A model generated the notes under the pieces. That model was given only the letters and a program-made list of their open reading frames with translations, had not been told where the DNA came from and ran no database searches. From FW021-bin31 sp964478125 (GTDB lineage Bacteria > Bacteroidota > Bacteroidia > Chitinophagales > Chitinophagaceae), in contig CAYZGR010000062.1 of assembly GCA_964478125.1 (NCBI GenBank), positions 1 through 17,995 of the forward strand: a stretch of 17,995 bases of DNA, written 5' to 3'. Positions within the stretch are counted from its first letter, which is position 1. The number at the start of each line of letters is the position of its first letter. The position numbers and the translations under genes are program-made. Positions 1-5,674 of the stretch are shown here, piece by piece.

Positions 1-114
1 AAAGCTGAAGAGGTGAAAGAAGAGACCAAGGAAGATACTAAAGAAACGGCTGCGGAAGAAGCCAAAGAAGGAGAAGCTTCCAAAGAAAATAGTGCAGAAA
101 AAGAAAATGGTTAA
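1..114 (+). CDS. rpsP: C-terminal tail of probable 30S ribosomal protein S16 (partial)
   Basis: Frame 1 is open from the window edge to a TAA at 112-114, giving the last 37 residues of a protein that starts outside the window. The piece is almost entirely Glu, Lys, Ala and Thr (for example KEETKEDTKETAAEEAKE), a disordered, highly charged tail. No S16 core is visible, so the name is an inference: rimM lies 62 bases downstream, rpsP-rimM is a common bacterial order, and Bacteroidota S16 proteins often carry long charged C-terminal extensions. S16 is a small-subunit assembly protein. A terminator-like hairpin follows the stop. Confidence 0.6.
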   Translation, partial: KAEEVKEETKEDTKETAAEEAKEGEASKENSAEKENG

Positions 115-131
115 CACATCAGATTTATGTT

Positions 132-173
132 AAAAGAGGGGAAATATTTGTAAAAGTATTTCCCCTTTTTTTT
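132..173 (+). terminator. Intrinsic terminator or attenuator between rpsP and rimM
   Basis: GGGGAAATA at 138-146 pairs perfectly with TATTTCCCC at 157-165 around a 10-base loop, and an 8-T run follows (166-173). A-rich sequence before the stem can also pair with the T run. This is a textbook factor-independent terminator. The unusual point is position: the T run ends only two bases before the rimM ATG at 176, so reaching rimM requires read-through from rpsP or a promoter that I do not see. Confidence 0.75.
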
Positions 174-175
174 AT

Positions 176-700
176 ATGGAAAAGTATATCCAAATAGGAA
201 AAATAGCAGCAATCTTTGGTTTGAAAGGAGATCTGATCGTTTCCCACAGACTGGGAGCACGTGCAAACTGGAACCACATACCTGTTCTTTTTATTGAAAA
301 AAACAGGAACAGTTATATCCCCTATTTTTTGGAAGCAGTCTATCCCAAAAGTGAAACGGAAGCCCGGATAAAATTGGAAGAGGTTGATTCTAAAGAAACC
401 GCAAGGTCGCTACTCAGAAAAAACATCAGCCTTGAATCCTCCGTATTCAGAGAGGTGGTCGGCCCGGACTCTGATCTATCCTACCTCGGTTTTACCCTGT
501 TTGACAAAAAAGAAAAAGAACTGGGTGAAATTGCAGAGCTCATTGAGCTGCCGGAGCAACTCCTTGCAAAAGTGTTCCAAAAAGGATCGGAATTACTGAT
601 CCCTCTCAGCCCGCAAACCATTGAGCAGATAGACAAAGATAAAAAGATTATATATGTAGCTCTGCCTGATGGGCTTTTGGATCTTTACCGGAACCTTTAA
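176..700 (+). CDS. rimM: Ribosome maturation factor RimM
   Basis: The 174-residue protein has the usual RimM length. Its opening (YIQIGKIAAIFGLKGDL) matches the conserved N-terminal beta-barrel start 'IGKI...HGLKGE', which fixes the ATG at 176. The N-terminal RimM domain covers about residues 1-85. The PRC-barrel domain runs from about 97 to 172 and contains the typical late segment LLIPLSPQTIEQID. RimM binds S19 in the immature 30S subunit and helps mature the 3' domain (head) of 16S rRNA; it acts in the cytoplasm. It lies downstream of the probable rpsP. The start codon comes directly after a terminator hairpin and no Shine-Dalgarno sequence is possible there. trmD and rplS, which often follow rimM in other phyla, are absent. 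Confidence 0.93.
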   Translation: MEKYIQIGKIAAIFGLKGDLIVSHRLGARANWNHIPVLFIEKNRNSYIPYFLEAVYPKSETEARIKLEEVDSKETARSLLRKNISLESSVFREVVGPDSDLSYLGFTLFDKKEKELGEIAELIELPEQLLAKVFQKGSELLIPLSPQTIEQIDKDKKIIYVALPDGLLDLYRNL

Positions 701-753
701 ATTTTGCTACAGAAATAATTTTCACGAGACACAAGAATTTTAACATTATTTAC

Positions 754-761
754 TACCTTTG
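754..761 (+). promoter_or_regulatory. Bacteroidota -7 element upstream of the small membrane protein gene
   Basis: TACCTTTG matches the TAnnTTTG -7 consensus of the Bacteroidota primary sigma factor. It ends 21 bases before the ATG at 783. The -33 region (around 730-740) has no clear TTTG, so support comes from the -7 box only. Confidence 0.5.
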
Positions 762-782
762 TTGCAGTAAACTTCATTTCGT

Positions 783-1046
783 ATGAGTCAGAAAGAATAT
801 AAAGCCCCCTCTTGGAAACTGCTCGTCCTGAATGCGATCTTATACGGCATCTGCATTGCCATCATGTGGGTGATTTATGCCCGTCAGGATGCGGCTTCGT
901 TCGGAAGCACCTATCCCTGGCCGGCTTGGTTTACCACAGGTTGGGGCATTGTTGTACTGGGACATCTGTGCAATGTATTTTTTGACAGCAACCGCAACCA
1001 TCAGGATAAGTATTACGAAAAATACCTGTATGAAAAGGATCACTAA
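783..1046 (+). CDS. Small 2TM-domain membrane protein
   Basis: This 87-residue protein has two hydrophobic helices, at about residues 13-31 (LLVLNAILYGICIAIMWVI) and 47-66 (PAWFTTGWGIVVLGHLCNVF). A short Trp/Pro-rich loop links them and the charged tail (KYYEKYLYEKDH) is probably cytoplasmic. The order of a Pro/Trp-rich turn, a G-W-G-I helix and a charged end resembles the Bacteroidota '2TM domain' family, often found fused to or beside histidine kinases. No function is known to me. It is monocistronic here, with its own -7 element, between rimM and rpsL. The assignment to that family is by eye and moderate; the coding call is stronger because promoter, start and composition agree. Confidence 0.7.
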   Translation: MSQKEYKAPSWKLLVLNAILYGICIAIMWVIYARQDAASFGSTYPWPAWFTTGWGIVVLGHLCNVFFDSNRNHQDKYYEKYLYEKDH

Positions 1047-1090
1047 AGACTTTTCTGCAATTTTCATTTTACAGATTATAATTTTTCACC

Positions 1091-1098
1091 TACCTTTG
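1091..1098 (+). promoter_or_regulatory. -7 element for the rpsL-rpsG operon
   Basis: TACCTTTG matches TAnnTTTG. Transcription would start near 1103-1106, giving an rpsL leader of about 80 bases. A T-rich tract (ATTTTACAG, 1066-1074) lies where a -33 box would be, but no exact TTTG is seen. Confidence 0.6.
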
Positions 1099-1099
1099 C

Positions 1100-1119
1100 A
1101 GCCTGTTTTGCAACAGGCT
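1100..1119 (+). promoter_or_regulatory. Hairpin at the 5' end of the rpsL leader
   Basis: AGCCTGTT (1100-1107) pairs perfectly with AACAGGCT (1112-1119) around the four-base loop TTGC. It lies 2-21 bases past the -7 element, so it is partly or wholly at the very 5' end of the predicted transcript. It has no T run and is not a terminator. It could protect the mRNA end or form part of a ribosomal-protein autoregulatory site; the role is not shown by the sequence. Confidence 0.4.
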
Positions 1120-1184
1120 TGTCTTATGTAAGGACAAGAGTAAACCAGGAAATGCAAATTAAAATAAGTAATTAAGGGAACGAA

Positions 1185-1565
1185 ATGCCAACTATTCAAC
1201 AATTAGTTCGTAAAGGAAGGACCGTAGTAAAGACGAAGTCAAAAAGCCGGGCGTTAGATACGTGCCCGCAACGGCGGGGAGTATGTACCCGTGTATATAC
1301 TACCACACCCAAGAAACCTAACTCCGCTTTGCGCAAAGTAGCTAAGGTACGCTTAACCAATAAAATAGAAGTTATTGCTTACATCCCCGGAGAAGGTCAC
1401 AACCTTCAGGAACACTCTATCGTTCTGGTTCGTGGCGGCCGTGTAAAAGATCTACCCGGCGTGCGTTATCACGTGGTTAGAGGCGCCCTGGATACGGCCG
1501 GCGTTAAAGACCGCAAACAGGGCCGTTCAAAATATGGCACCAAAAAAGAGAAGGCAAAAAAATAA
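1185..1565 (+). CDS. rpsL: 30S ribosomal protein S12
   Basis: The 126-residue protein carries all S12 hallmarks: CPQRRGVCTRVYTTTPKKPN (residues 27-46), GEGHNLQEHS (69-78), GGRVKDLPGVRYH (84-96) and a basic C-terminal tail. S12 sits at the decoding centre of the 30S subunit and helps monitor codon-anticodon fit. Lys43 and Lys88, the usual sites of streptomycin-resistance changes, are both Lys, so the sequence predicts the sensitive form at these positions. Asp89, the RimO methylthiolation site in other bacteria, is present. The gene starts a two-gene operon with rpsG after an ~80-base leader. The length and N-terminus MPTIQQLVRKGR agree with the family, so the start is secure. Confidence 0.98.
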   Translation: MPTIQQLVRKGRTVVKTKSKSRALDTCPQRRGVCTRVYTTTPKKPNSALRKVAKVRLTNKIEVIAYIPGEGHNLQEHSIVLVRGGRVKDLPGVRYHVVRGALDTAGVKDRKQGRSKYGTKKEKAKK

Positions 1566-1592
1566 TTTCATTTATAAGTAATTCATCATCCA

Positions 1593-2060
1593 ATGAGAAA
1601 GCAAGCTGCTAAGAAAATAGCTTTAGCACCTGACCCCAAATTTAAAGATCCGCAGGTAACACGCTTTGTGAATAACATCATGTCCCAAGGTAAAAAAAGT
1701 ACGGCCTTTACCATTTTTTATAATGCGCTGGATATTATAACAAAGAACACGGAAGAAGAAGGTTATGACGTATGGAAAAGGGCCCTTGCGAATGTGACTC
1801 CCATGGTAGAAGTCCGTAGCCGCCGTATTGGGGGTGCCACTTTCCAGATCCCCACAGAGGTACGCGGCGACCGCAAAACCTCTTTAAGTATGAAATGGCT
1901 CGTTCGCTATGCCGCCGCCCGCCATGGCAAAAGCATGGCAGAAAAGCTGGCCAATGAGATCATTGCCGCCAGTAAAGGGGAAGGATCGGCTTTCAAAAAG
2001 AAAGAAGATACACACCGCATGGCCGAAGCCAACAAGGCTTTCTCTCATTTCAGAATTTAA
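1593..2060 (+). CDS. rpsG: 30S ribosomal protein S7
   Basis: The 155-residue protein matches bacterial S7 in length and motifs: the basic N-terminal arm MRKQAAKK, FVNNIMSQGKKSTA (residues 25-38), the central VTPMVEVRSRRIGGATFQIP segment, WLVRYAAAR, and the end KEDTHRMAEANKAFSHFR. S7 starts assembly of the 30S head by binding the 3' domain of 16S rRNA. It lies 27 bases after rpsL in the same operon. In many bacteria fusA comes next; here the operon ends in a very strong terminator 16 bases after the stop. Confidence 0.98.
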   Translation: MRKQAAKKIALAPDPKFKDPQVTRFVNNIMSQGKKSTAFTIFYNALDIITKNTEEEGYDVWKRALANVTPMVEVRSRRIGGATFQIPTEVRGDRKTSLSMKWLVRYAAARHGKSMAEKLANEIIAASKGEGSAFKKKEDTHRMAEANKAFSHFRI

Positions 2061-2075
2061 TGAAGTATAAGATAT

Positions 2076-2118
2076 AGAATAAGAAAAGTCCCGCTTCCGG
2101 CGGGACTTTTCTTATTCT
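2076..2118. terminator. Strong bidirectional-looking terminator after rpsG
   Basis: A perfect 19-bp stem pairs 2076-2094 with 2100-2118 around the five-base loop TTCCG (2095-2099). The GC-rich top (GTCCCGC / GCGGGAC) is flanked by A-rich sequence on the left and T-rich sequence on the right (ACTTTTCTTATTCT), so it could terminate in both directions. It separates the rpsL-rpsG operon from the sugar-metabolism genes. Confidence 0.85.
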
Positions 2119-2153
2119 CCGGCCTTTCCATTGATCCAAAAGATTGATTTTCA

Positions 2154-2185
2154 TTTGTGTTTTTACCCCGAAGCTATTACCTTTA
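2154..2185 (+). promoter_or_regulatory. Promoter of the Gfo/Idh oxidoreductase gene
   Basis: TTTG at 2154-2157 and TACCTTTA at 2178-2185 are separated by 20 bases, which fits the Bacteroidota arrangement TTTG-N19-21-TAnnTTTG apart from the last base of the -7 box. The ATG follows 31 bases downstream. Confidence 0.6.
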
Positions 2186-2216
2186 GGTCTCTTTTAGAAG
2201 ATCAAAAAAAGTATAG

Positions 2217-3368
2217 ATGAATAGAAAACTTCGTATGGGCATGGTAGGCGGCGGCCCCGGCGCATTTATCGGCGCGGTACATCGTCTGGCGGCCAACCTG
2301 GACGGGCAAATAGAGTTGGTTTGTGGTTCCTTCAGCAGTCAGCCCGAAAAATCAACACAGACCGGAAAAGCATTGTTTTTACCCCCCGGGCGGGTGTATG
2401 CCACTTACCAGGAAATGATCGAAAAGGAGCATCAGCTTTCTGAAGACGAACGAATGGATTTCGTGAGCATCGTAACGCCCAATCATGTACATTTCGAACC
2501 TGCCAGACTGGCGCTGGAAAATGGGTTTCATGTAGTTTGTGATAAACCCATGACCCTGACGTTGAAAGAAGCTGAAAAGCTAAGAGAACTGGCAGATAAA
2601 AATGAATTGCTCTTTTGTCTTACTCACACTTATACCGGTTACCCTATGGTCAAACAGGCCCGCCGGATGGTTCAGGAAGACCAACTGGGCACTATTCGGA
2701 AAATTTATGTGGAATACCCCCAGGGGTGGTTAAGCTCACCTCTCGAAAAAGAAGGCAACAAGCAAGCCGAGTGGAGATCCGATCCCCAAAAAAGCGGGAT
2801 AGCAGGCAGCATAGGAGACATTGGGACGCATGCGGCTAACCTGGCTGAATATGTAAGCGGTTTAAAAATAACAAAAATTTGTGCGGATATTAATAAGGTA
2901 GTAGAGGGCCGCGCGCTGGATGACGACGGGGCCATGCTATTAAAATTTGACAACGGCGCCAGCGGTGTTCTTATGGTATCACAGATCGCTACCGGTGAAG
3001 AAAACTGTATCAAGATCCGGGTCTATGGTGAAAAAGCCGGAATAGAATGGAAACAGGATGATGCCAACTCGCTGATCGTAAAATATCCGGATCAACCCAC
3101 TCAAATACTCCGAACGGGAGGACCCGGAACCGGTACCCTTGCAGCCCACAATCAGAGAACCCCGGCCGGTCATCCGGAAGGATATTTAGAAGCTTTTGCC
3201 AATCTATATCGCAATTTTGCATTAAGTTTAGATGCGAAACTAAACGGGAAAGAACCCCAACCGGAATGGCTGGACTTCCCCAACGCAGAAGATGGCGTAC
3301 GCGGTATGCTGTTTATTGAAAAAGCTATTGAGTCCGGAAAGAGCAAACAGAAGTGGGTGGAGATGTAA
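2217..3368 (+). CDS. Gfo/Idh/MocA family NAD(P)-dependent sugar oxidoreductase
   Basis: This 383-residue protein opens with a Rossmann nucleotide-binding segment (MGMVGGGPGAFIGAVH, about residues 7-22). It continues with SIVTPNHVHF (about 83-92) and FHVVCDKPMTLTLKEA, where DKP (Lys110) takes the place of the catalytic EKP motif. The C-terminal substrate domain has GDIGTHAANL with Asp201 and His205, the usual catalytic pair in this family. Members oxidise or reduce a sugar or sugar-acid hydroxyl with NAD(P). There is no signal peptide, so it is cytoplasmic. The isomerase/epimerase and DUF1080 genes downstream suggest oxidation of a sugar or glycoside at C3. The exact substrate cannot be read from the sequence. 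It has its own promoter and the start agrees with the family N-terminus. Confidence 0.88.
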   Translation: MNRKLRMGMVGGGPGAFIGAVHRLAANLDGQIELVCGSFSSQPEKSTQTGKALFLPPGRVYATYQEMIEKEHQLSEDERMDFVSIVTPNHVHFEPARLALENGFHVVCDKPMTLTLKEAEKLRELADKNELLFCLTHTYTGYPMVKQARRMVQEDQLGTIRKIYVEYPQGWLSSPLEKEGNKQAEWRSDPQKSGIAGSIGDIGTHAANLAEYVSGLKITKICADINKVVEGRALDDDGAMLLKFDNGASGVLMVSQIATGEENCIKIRVYGEKAGIEWKQDDANSLIVKYPDQPTQILRTGGPGTGTLAAHNQRTPAGHPEGYLEAFANLYRNFALSLDAKLNGKEPQPEWLDFPNAEDGVRGMLFIEKAIESGKSKQKWVEM

Positions 3369-3389
3369 ATGGAGCTGAAGGCTGAAATC

Positions 3390-3401
3390 TGCCGGCCGGC
3401 A
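3390..3401. repeat. 12-bp perfect palindrome
   Basis: TGCCGGCCGGCA reads the same on both strands. It lies in a short tract with three GCTGAA units (3374-3425) just after the oxidoreductase stop and before repeat copy 1. It is GC-rich and lacks a T run. Its role is unknown; it may be part of a wider intergenic repeat. Confidence 0.5.
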
Positions 3402-3432
3402 AGGCAGGGCCAAAAGCTGAAAGCACGCACGC

Positions 3433-3526
3433 ACTATTCGGGATGCGCTGCGCTAACATCCCGAATTATAGATAAATCAGGGTTGTTAATCCTGCCTATA
3501 TTGGAAATCAAAGAAGTAATGAATTA
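3433..3526. repeat. Structured intergenic repeat, copy 1
   Basis: This 94-base element is matched by a second copy at 4183-4277. Both begin CACTATTCGG, share TAGATAAATCAGG in the middle and end with ATCAAAGAAGTAATGAATT. In this copy a 10-bp perfect hairpin pairs ATTCGGGATG (3437-3446) with CATCCCGAAT (3458-3467). A second hairpin pairs CAGGGTT (3479-3485) with AATCCTG (3489-3495), including one G-T pair. No transposase is present. The two copies bracket the orphan lipoprotein gene. I do not recognise the family. Confidence 0.8.
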
Positions 3527-3547
3527 CATAATGAAATATTTTTTTAA

Positions 3548-4138
3548 ATGAAGAGCTTATCTATTTTTTTAGCGGCTTTACTTTCTTTTTCCTTCTTTTC
3601 CTGTAATAAAGAGGATGCCAATAGTATAAAGCCATCACAGGAATACACCATAAAGGGTATAAAATATACTTTAGAAGGTAATGACGGAGACTCCCTCTTT
3701 TTTCAGCGAGGAGAGACTTATTCTTTTGATAACAATTCTTCTCTCGAACAAAAAATGTCCTTTGGACCTTTTGTTAATATTACTGAATTCTCACGTTTTA
3801 AAAGCCAGGAGGATGCTGCATTTCCCTGGACAGAAGCTGATTCGGTAATGGTAGAAGTTCCCACACAAATTTCAGGCAACAAAGTTTTAACCAATGGTGA
3901 ACAATCCCCCTATTCCAGGGGACTTATAGTAAAGGATAGTAAATTTAAGAAACAAGAATCTGAAAAAATTAATATCCCGTTAGGAGAGTCGAAATTCGTC
4001 GTCAAAATGGAATTCAGGAAGCGCCGGGTTACCTATACTTTGCACCTAACCGATAACAAGACAAATAAAGATAAAATAATTACAGGAAAGTGGGTTGAAA
4101 CCGTACCAACCGGGAATTATGAGATAGATTGGAAATAA
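3548..4138 (+). CDS. Orphan secreted lipoprotein of unknown function
   Basis: The 196-residue protein has a clear lipoprotein signal peptide: MK, a hydrophobic core (LSIFLAALLSFSFF) and the lipobox FFSC, with Cys19 the lipidated residue. The mature part lacks a recognisable motif but is rich in short alternating polar/hydrophobic stretches that suggest beta structure. The pattern 'NNSSLEQKMSFGPF', then 'EKINIPLGESKFVVKMEFRK' and a late Gly-rich strand loosely recalls beta-pore (ETX/MTX2-like) proteins; this is a weak impression, not an assignment. The gene is visibly AT-rich (one 60-base line at 3721 has only 17 G/C) compared with the isomerase gene downstream (35 G/C in the line at 5281). 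It is flanked by two copies of one repeat, which suggests it arrived separately from the sugar genes around it. Confidence 0.72.
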   Translation: MKSLSIFLAALLSFSFFSCNKEDANSIKPSQEYTIKGIKYTLEGNDGDSLFFQRGETYSFDNNSSLEQKMSFGPFVNITEFSRFKSQEDAAFPWTEADSVMVEVPTQISGNKVLTNGEQSPYSRGLIVKDSKFKKQESEKINIPLGESKFVVKMEFRKRRVTYTLHLTDNKTNKDKIITGKWVETVPTGNYEIDWK

Positions 4139-4153
4139 TGTAAATCAAAAATT

Positions 4154-4180
4154 ATGAAAAGAATTTCTCTCCTTGTTTAA
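4154..4180 (+). pseudogene. Possible truncated signal-peptide start
   Basis: ATG AAA AGA ATT TCT CTC CTT GTT TAA encodes MKRISLLV and stops three bases before repeat copy 2. The Met-Lys-Arg plus hydrophobic pattern is how Bacteroidota lipoprotein signal peptides begin. It may be the 5' end of a second lipoprotein gene cut off when the repeat or flanking DNA arrived. It is very short, so chance remains a real alternative. Confidence 0.3.
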
Positions 4181-4182
4181 TA

Positions 4183-4277
4183 CACTATTCGGAATAGTCA
4201 GCGCAGCACATCCCGGATTACTAGATAAATCAGGATTTTAATCCTACCTGCATTGGATATCAAAGAAGTAATGAATT
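4183..4277. repeat. Structured intergenic repeat, copy 2
   Basis: This 95-base element is roughly 80% identical by eye to copy 1 (3433-3526), in the same orientation. The second hairpin is kept with a base change that preserves pairing: AGGATT (4232-4237) pairs perfectly with AATCCT (4240-4245), where copy 1 has AGGGTT. The first hairpin (4187-4195 with 4210-4218) is weaker, with one mismatch and one G-T pair. Preserved pairing suggests the folded form matters or mattered. Confidence 0.78.
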
Positions 4278-4499
4278 GAGTATATTAGACTTATTTTTTG
4301 CAACAGCTTTAGAAAATAATTTAGCTATTGCAACACTTAACAAAAACATTTTGACTGCATTGACAACTTAATCATAATTGAATAAAACGCAATTGGATGA
4401 GCATATCAGAATGAAAACAATAAACGGCTAACACGCATATATCAGCACGATGCCTTCAACCCGAAAAATAACCATTTAACAATAAAACAATATCACAAT

Positions 4500-5555
4500 A
4501 TGAAAACAATCAAAGGTCCCGCCATTTTTCTGGCGCAGTTTGTAGGAGAAGAAGCTCCGTTTAATAATTTAAAGAACATGGCTGAATGGGCAGCATCGCT
4601 CGGTTATAAAGGGATTCAAATACCCGCGAACTCATCGCTGATAGACATAAAAAAAGCGGCGGAAAGCGCTGATTATTGTGATGAAATAAAAGGCACTGTG
4701 CAGGAAGCCGGTTTGGAAATTACCGAGTTGGCCACCCACTTACTAGGACAGCTTGTAGCCGTACATCCGGCTTACGATGCACAATTTGACAATTTTGCCC
4801 CGGAGGCTTACCACAATAATCCGAAAGCACGTACTGAATGGGCGGTAGAACAGCTTAAACATACGGCCAAAGCCAGCAACCGGCTCGGGCTGACAGCCAT
4901 GCCCTCTTTTAGCGGCGCCCTGCTCTGGCACACCGTTTACCCCTGGCCGCAACGTCCTGCCGGACTGGTAGAAACCGGCTTCAAAGAGCTCGCCAAACGC
5001 TGGACCCCCATATTAAATTACTGCGATGAGCAGGGCGTGGATGTATGCTACGAAATTCATCCCGGGGAAGACCTGCACGATGGCGTCACCTATGAACGCT
5101 TTTTGGAAGCTACCGGCAATCACGCTCGCGCCTGCCTGCTCTATGACCCCAGTCATTTTGTATTGCAATGCCTGGATTACCTGGAATATATTGATATTTA
5201 CCACGAAAAGATAAAAGCCTTTCATGTAAAAGACGCCGAATTTAACCCTACCGGTCGCTCGGGTGTTTATGGTGGTTACCAGGACTGGATTGACCGCCCG
5301 GGGCGTTTTCGTTCTCTGGGCGACGGACAGGTGGATTTTAACGCGATCTTTAGCAAATTAACCCAGTATGATTATGCCAGTTGGGCCGTTTTGGAATGGG
5401 AATGCTGCATGAAGCATCCGGAAGACGGAGCCAGGGAAGGAGCCGAATTTATTAAAAAACATATTATCCGGGTAACCGACAAGGCGTTCGATGATTTTGC
5501 AGGCGGACAATCCGATGAAAGTTTTAACAAAGAAGTTTTGGGACTGAAAAAATAA
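4500..5555 (+). CDS. Sugar phosphate isomerase/epimerase (AP endonuclease 2-like TIM barrel)
   Basis: This 351-residue protein has the metal-site pattern of the xylose isomerase-like TIM-barrel family: Glu185 in CYEIHPGE, Asp216 and His219 in LYDPSHF, His242 in AFHVKDAEF and Glu299 in VLEWE. These residues would hold a divalent metal that supports proton transfer on a sugar or keto-sugar. There is no signal peptide. Proteins of this kind occur beside Gfo/Idh dehydrogenases and DUF1080 proteins in Bacteroidota. In 3-keto-glycoside pathways such TIM-barrel enzymes isomerise or cleave keto sugars, and that is the best guess here. The ATG at 4500 follows an A-rich, SD-less leader usual in this phylum. 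The substrate is not known. Confidence 0.85.
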   Translation: MKTIKGPAIFLAQFVGEEAPFNNLKNMAEWAASLGYKGIQIPANSSLIDIKKAAESADYCDEIKGTVQEAGLEITELATHLLGQLVAVHPAYDAQFDNFAPEAYHNNPKARTEWAVEQLKHTAKASNRLGLTAMPSFSGALLWHTVYPWPQRPAGLVETGFKELAKRWTPILNYCDEQGVDVCYEIHPGEDLHDGVTYERFLEATGNHARACLLYDPSHFVLQCLDYLEYIDIYHEKIKAFHVKDAEFNPTGRSGVYGGYQDWIDRPGRFRSLGDGQVDFNAIFSKLTQYDYASWAVLEWECCMKHPEDGAREGAEFIKKHIIRVTDKAFDDFAGGQSDESFNKEVLGLKK

Positions 5556-5570
5556 AAAGCAATACCTTTA
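5537..5570 (+). promoter_or_regulatory. Candidate promoter of the DUF1080 gene
   Basis: TTTG at 5537-5540 and TACCTTTA at 5563-5570 lie 22 bases apart, slightly long for the Bacteroidota consensus. The -33 part is inside the end of the isomerase gene. The ATG is at 5675, so the leader would be about 100 bases and would contain the palindrome at 5643-5658. Confidence 0.35.
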
Positions 5571-5642
5571 AAGCCCTATTAATACCTCCAAAGCTGTTGA
5601 AAAAGAGGCCGGCAAGTCTCAATCTGTTTTTTTACATAATTG

Positions 5643-5658
5643 ACTAAAACGATTTAGT
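5643..5658. promoter_or_regulatory. LacI-type operator candidate upstream of the DUF1080 gene
   Basis: ACTAAAACGATTTAGT has six-base inverted arms (ACTAAA/TTTAGT) around a CG-containing centre and contains AAACGATT, which fits the AANCGNTT core of LacI-family operators. It sits 16 bases upstream of the start codon at 5675. A comparable palindrome occurs upstream of the GH3 gene. Confidence 0.45.
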
Positions 5659-5674
5659 ATATAAACACTGCTTT

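Larger units (their letters stand above)
4139..4499. other. 361-base intergenic region with repeat copy 2 and gene remnants
   Basis: Reading left to right it holds: a nine-codon start-to-stop stretch encoding MKRISLLV (4154-4180), which looks like the beginning of a signal peptide; repeat copy 2 (4183-4277); an AT-rich part with GCAACA repeated near 4298 and 4330; a second tiny ORF encoding MKTING (4411-4431) whose start copies the start of the next gene; and an A-rich leader up to the ATG at 4500. I see no convincing TAnnTTTG promoter; TATTTTTTG near 4291 is one base too long. Confidence 0.6.

Noticed and set aside
3369..3551. 60-codon ORF between the oxidoreductase and lipoprotein genes
   Set aside because: It runs through the GCTGAA tract, a palindrome and repeat copy 1, has no domain-like sequence and overlaps the lipoprotein start. 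The repeat explains the open frame.
3433..4277. Integron attC sites flanking the lipoprotein gene
   Set aside because: I looked for the RYYYAAC/GTTRRRY core pairs in both repeats; the nearest matches (CGCTAAC, GTTAATC) do not fit and no integrase is present.
3433..4277. Insertion sequence ends around the lipoprotein gene
   Set aside because: The two copies are direct, not inverted, no transposase is encoded between them and no target-site duplication is visible.
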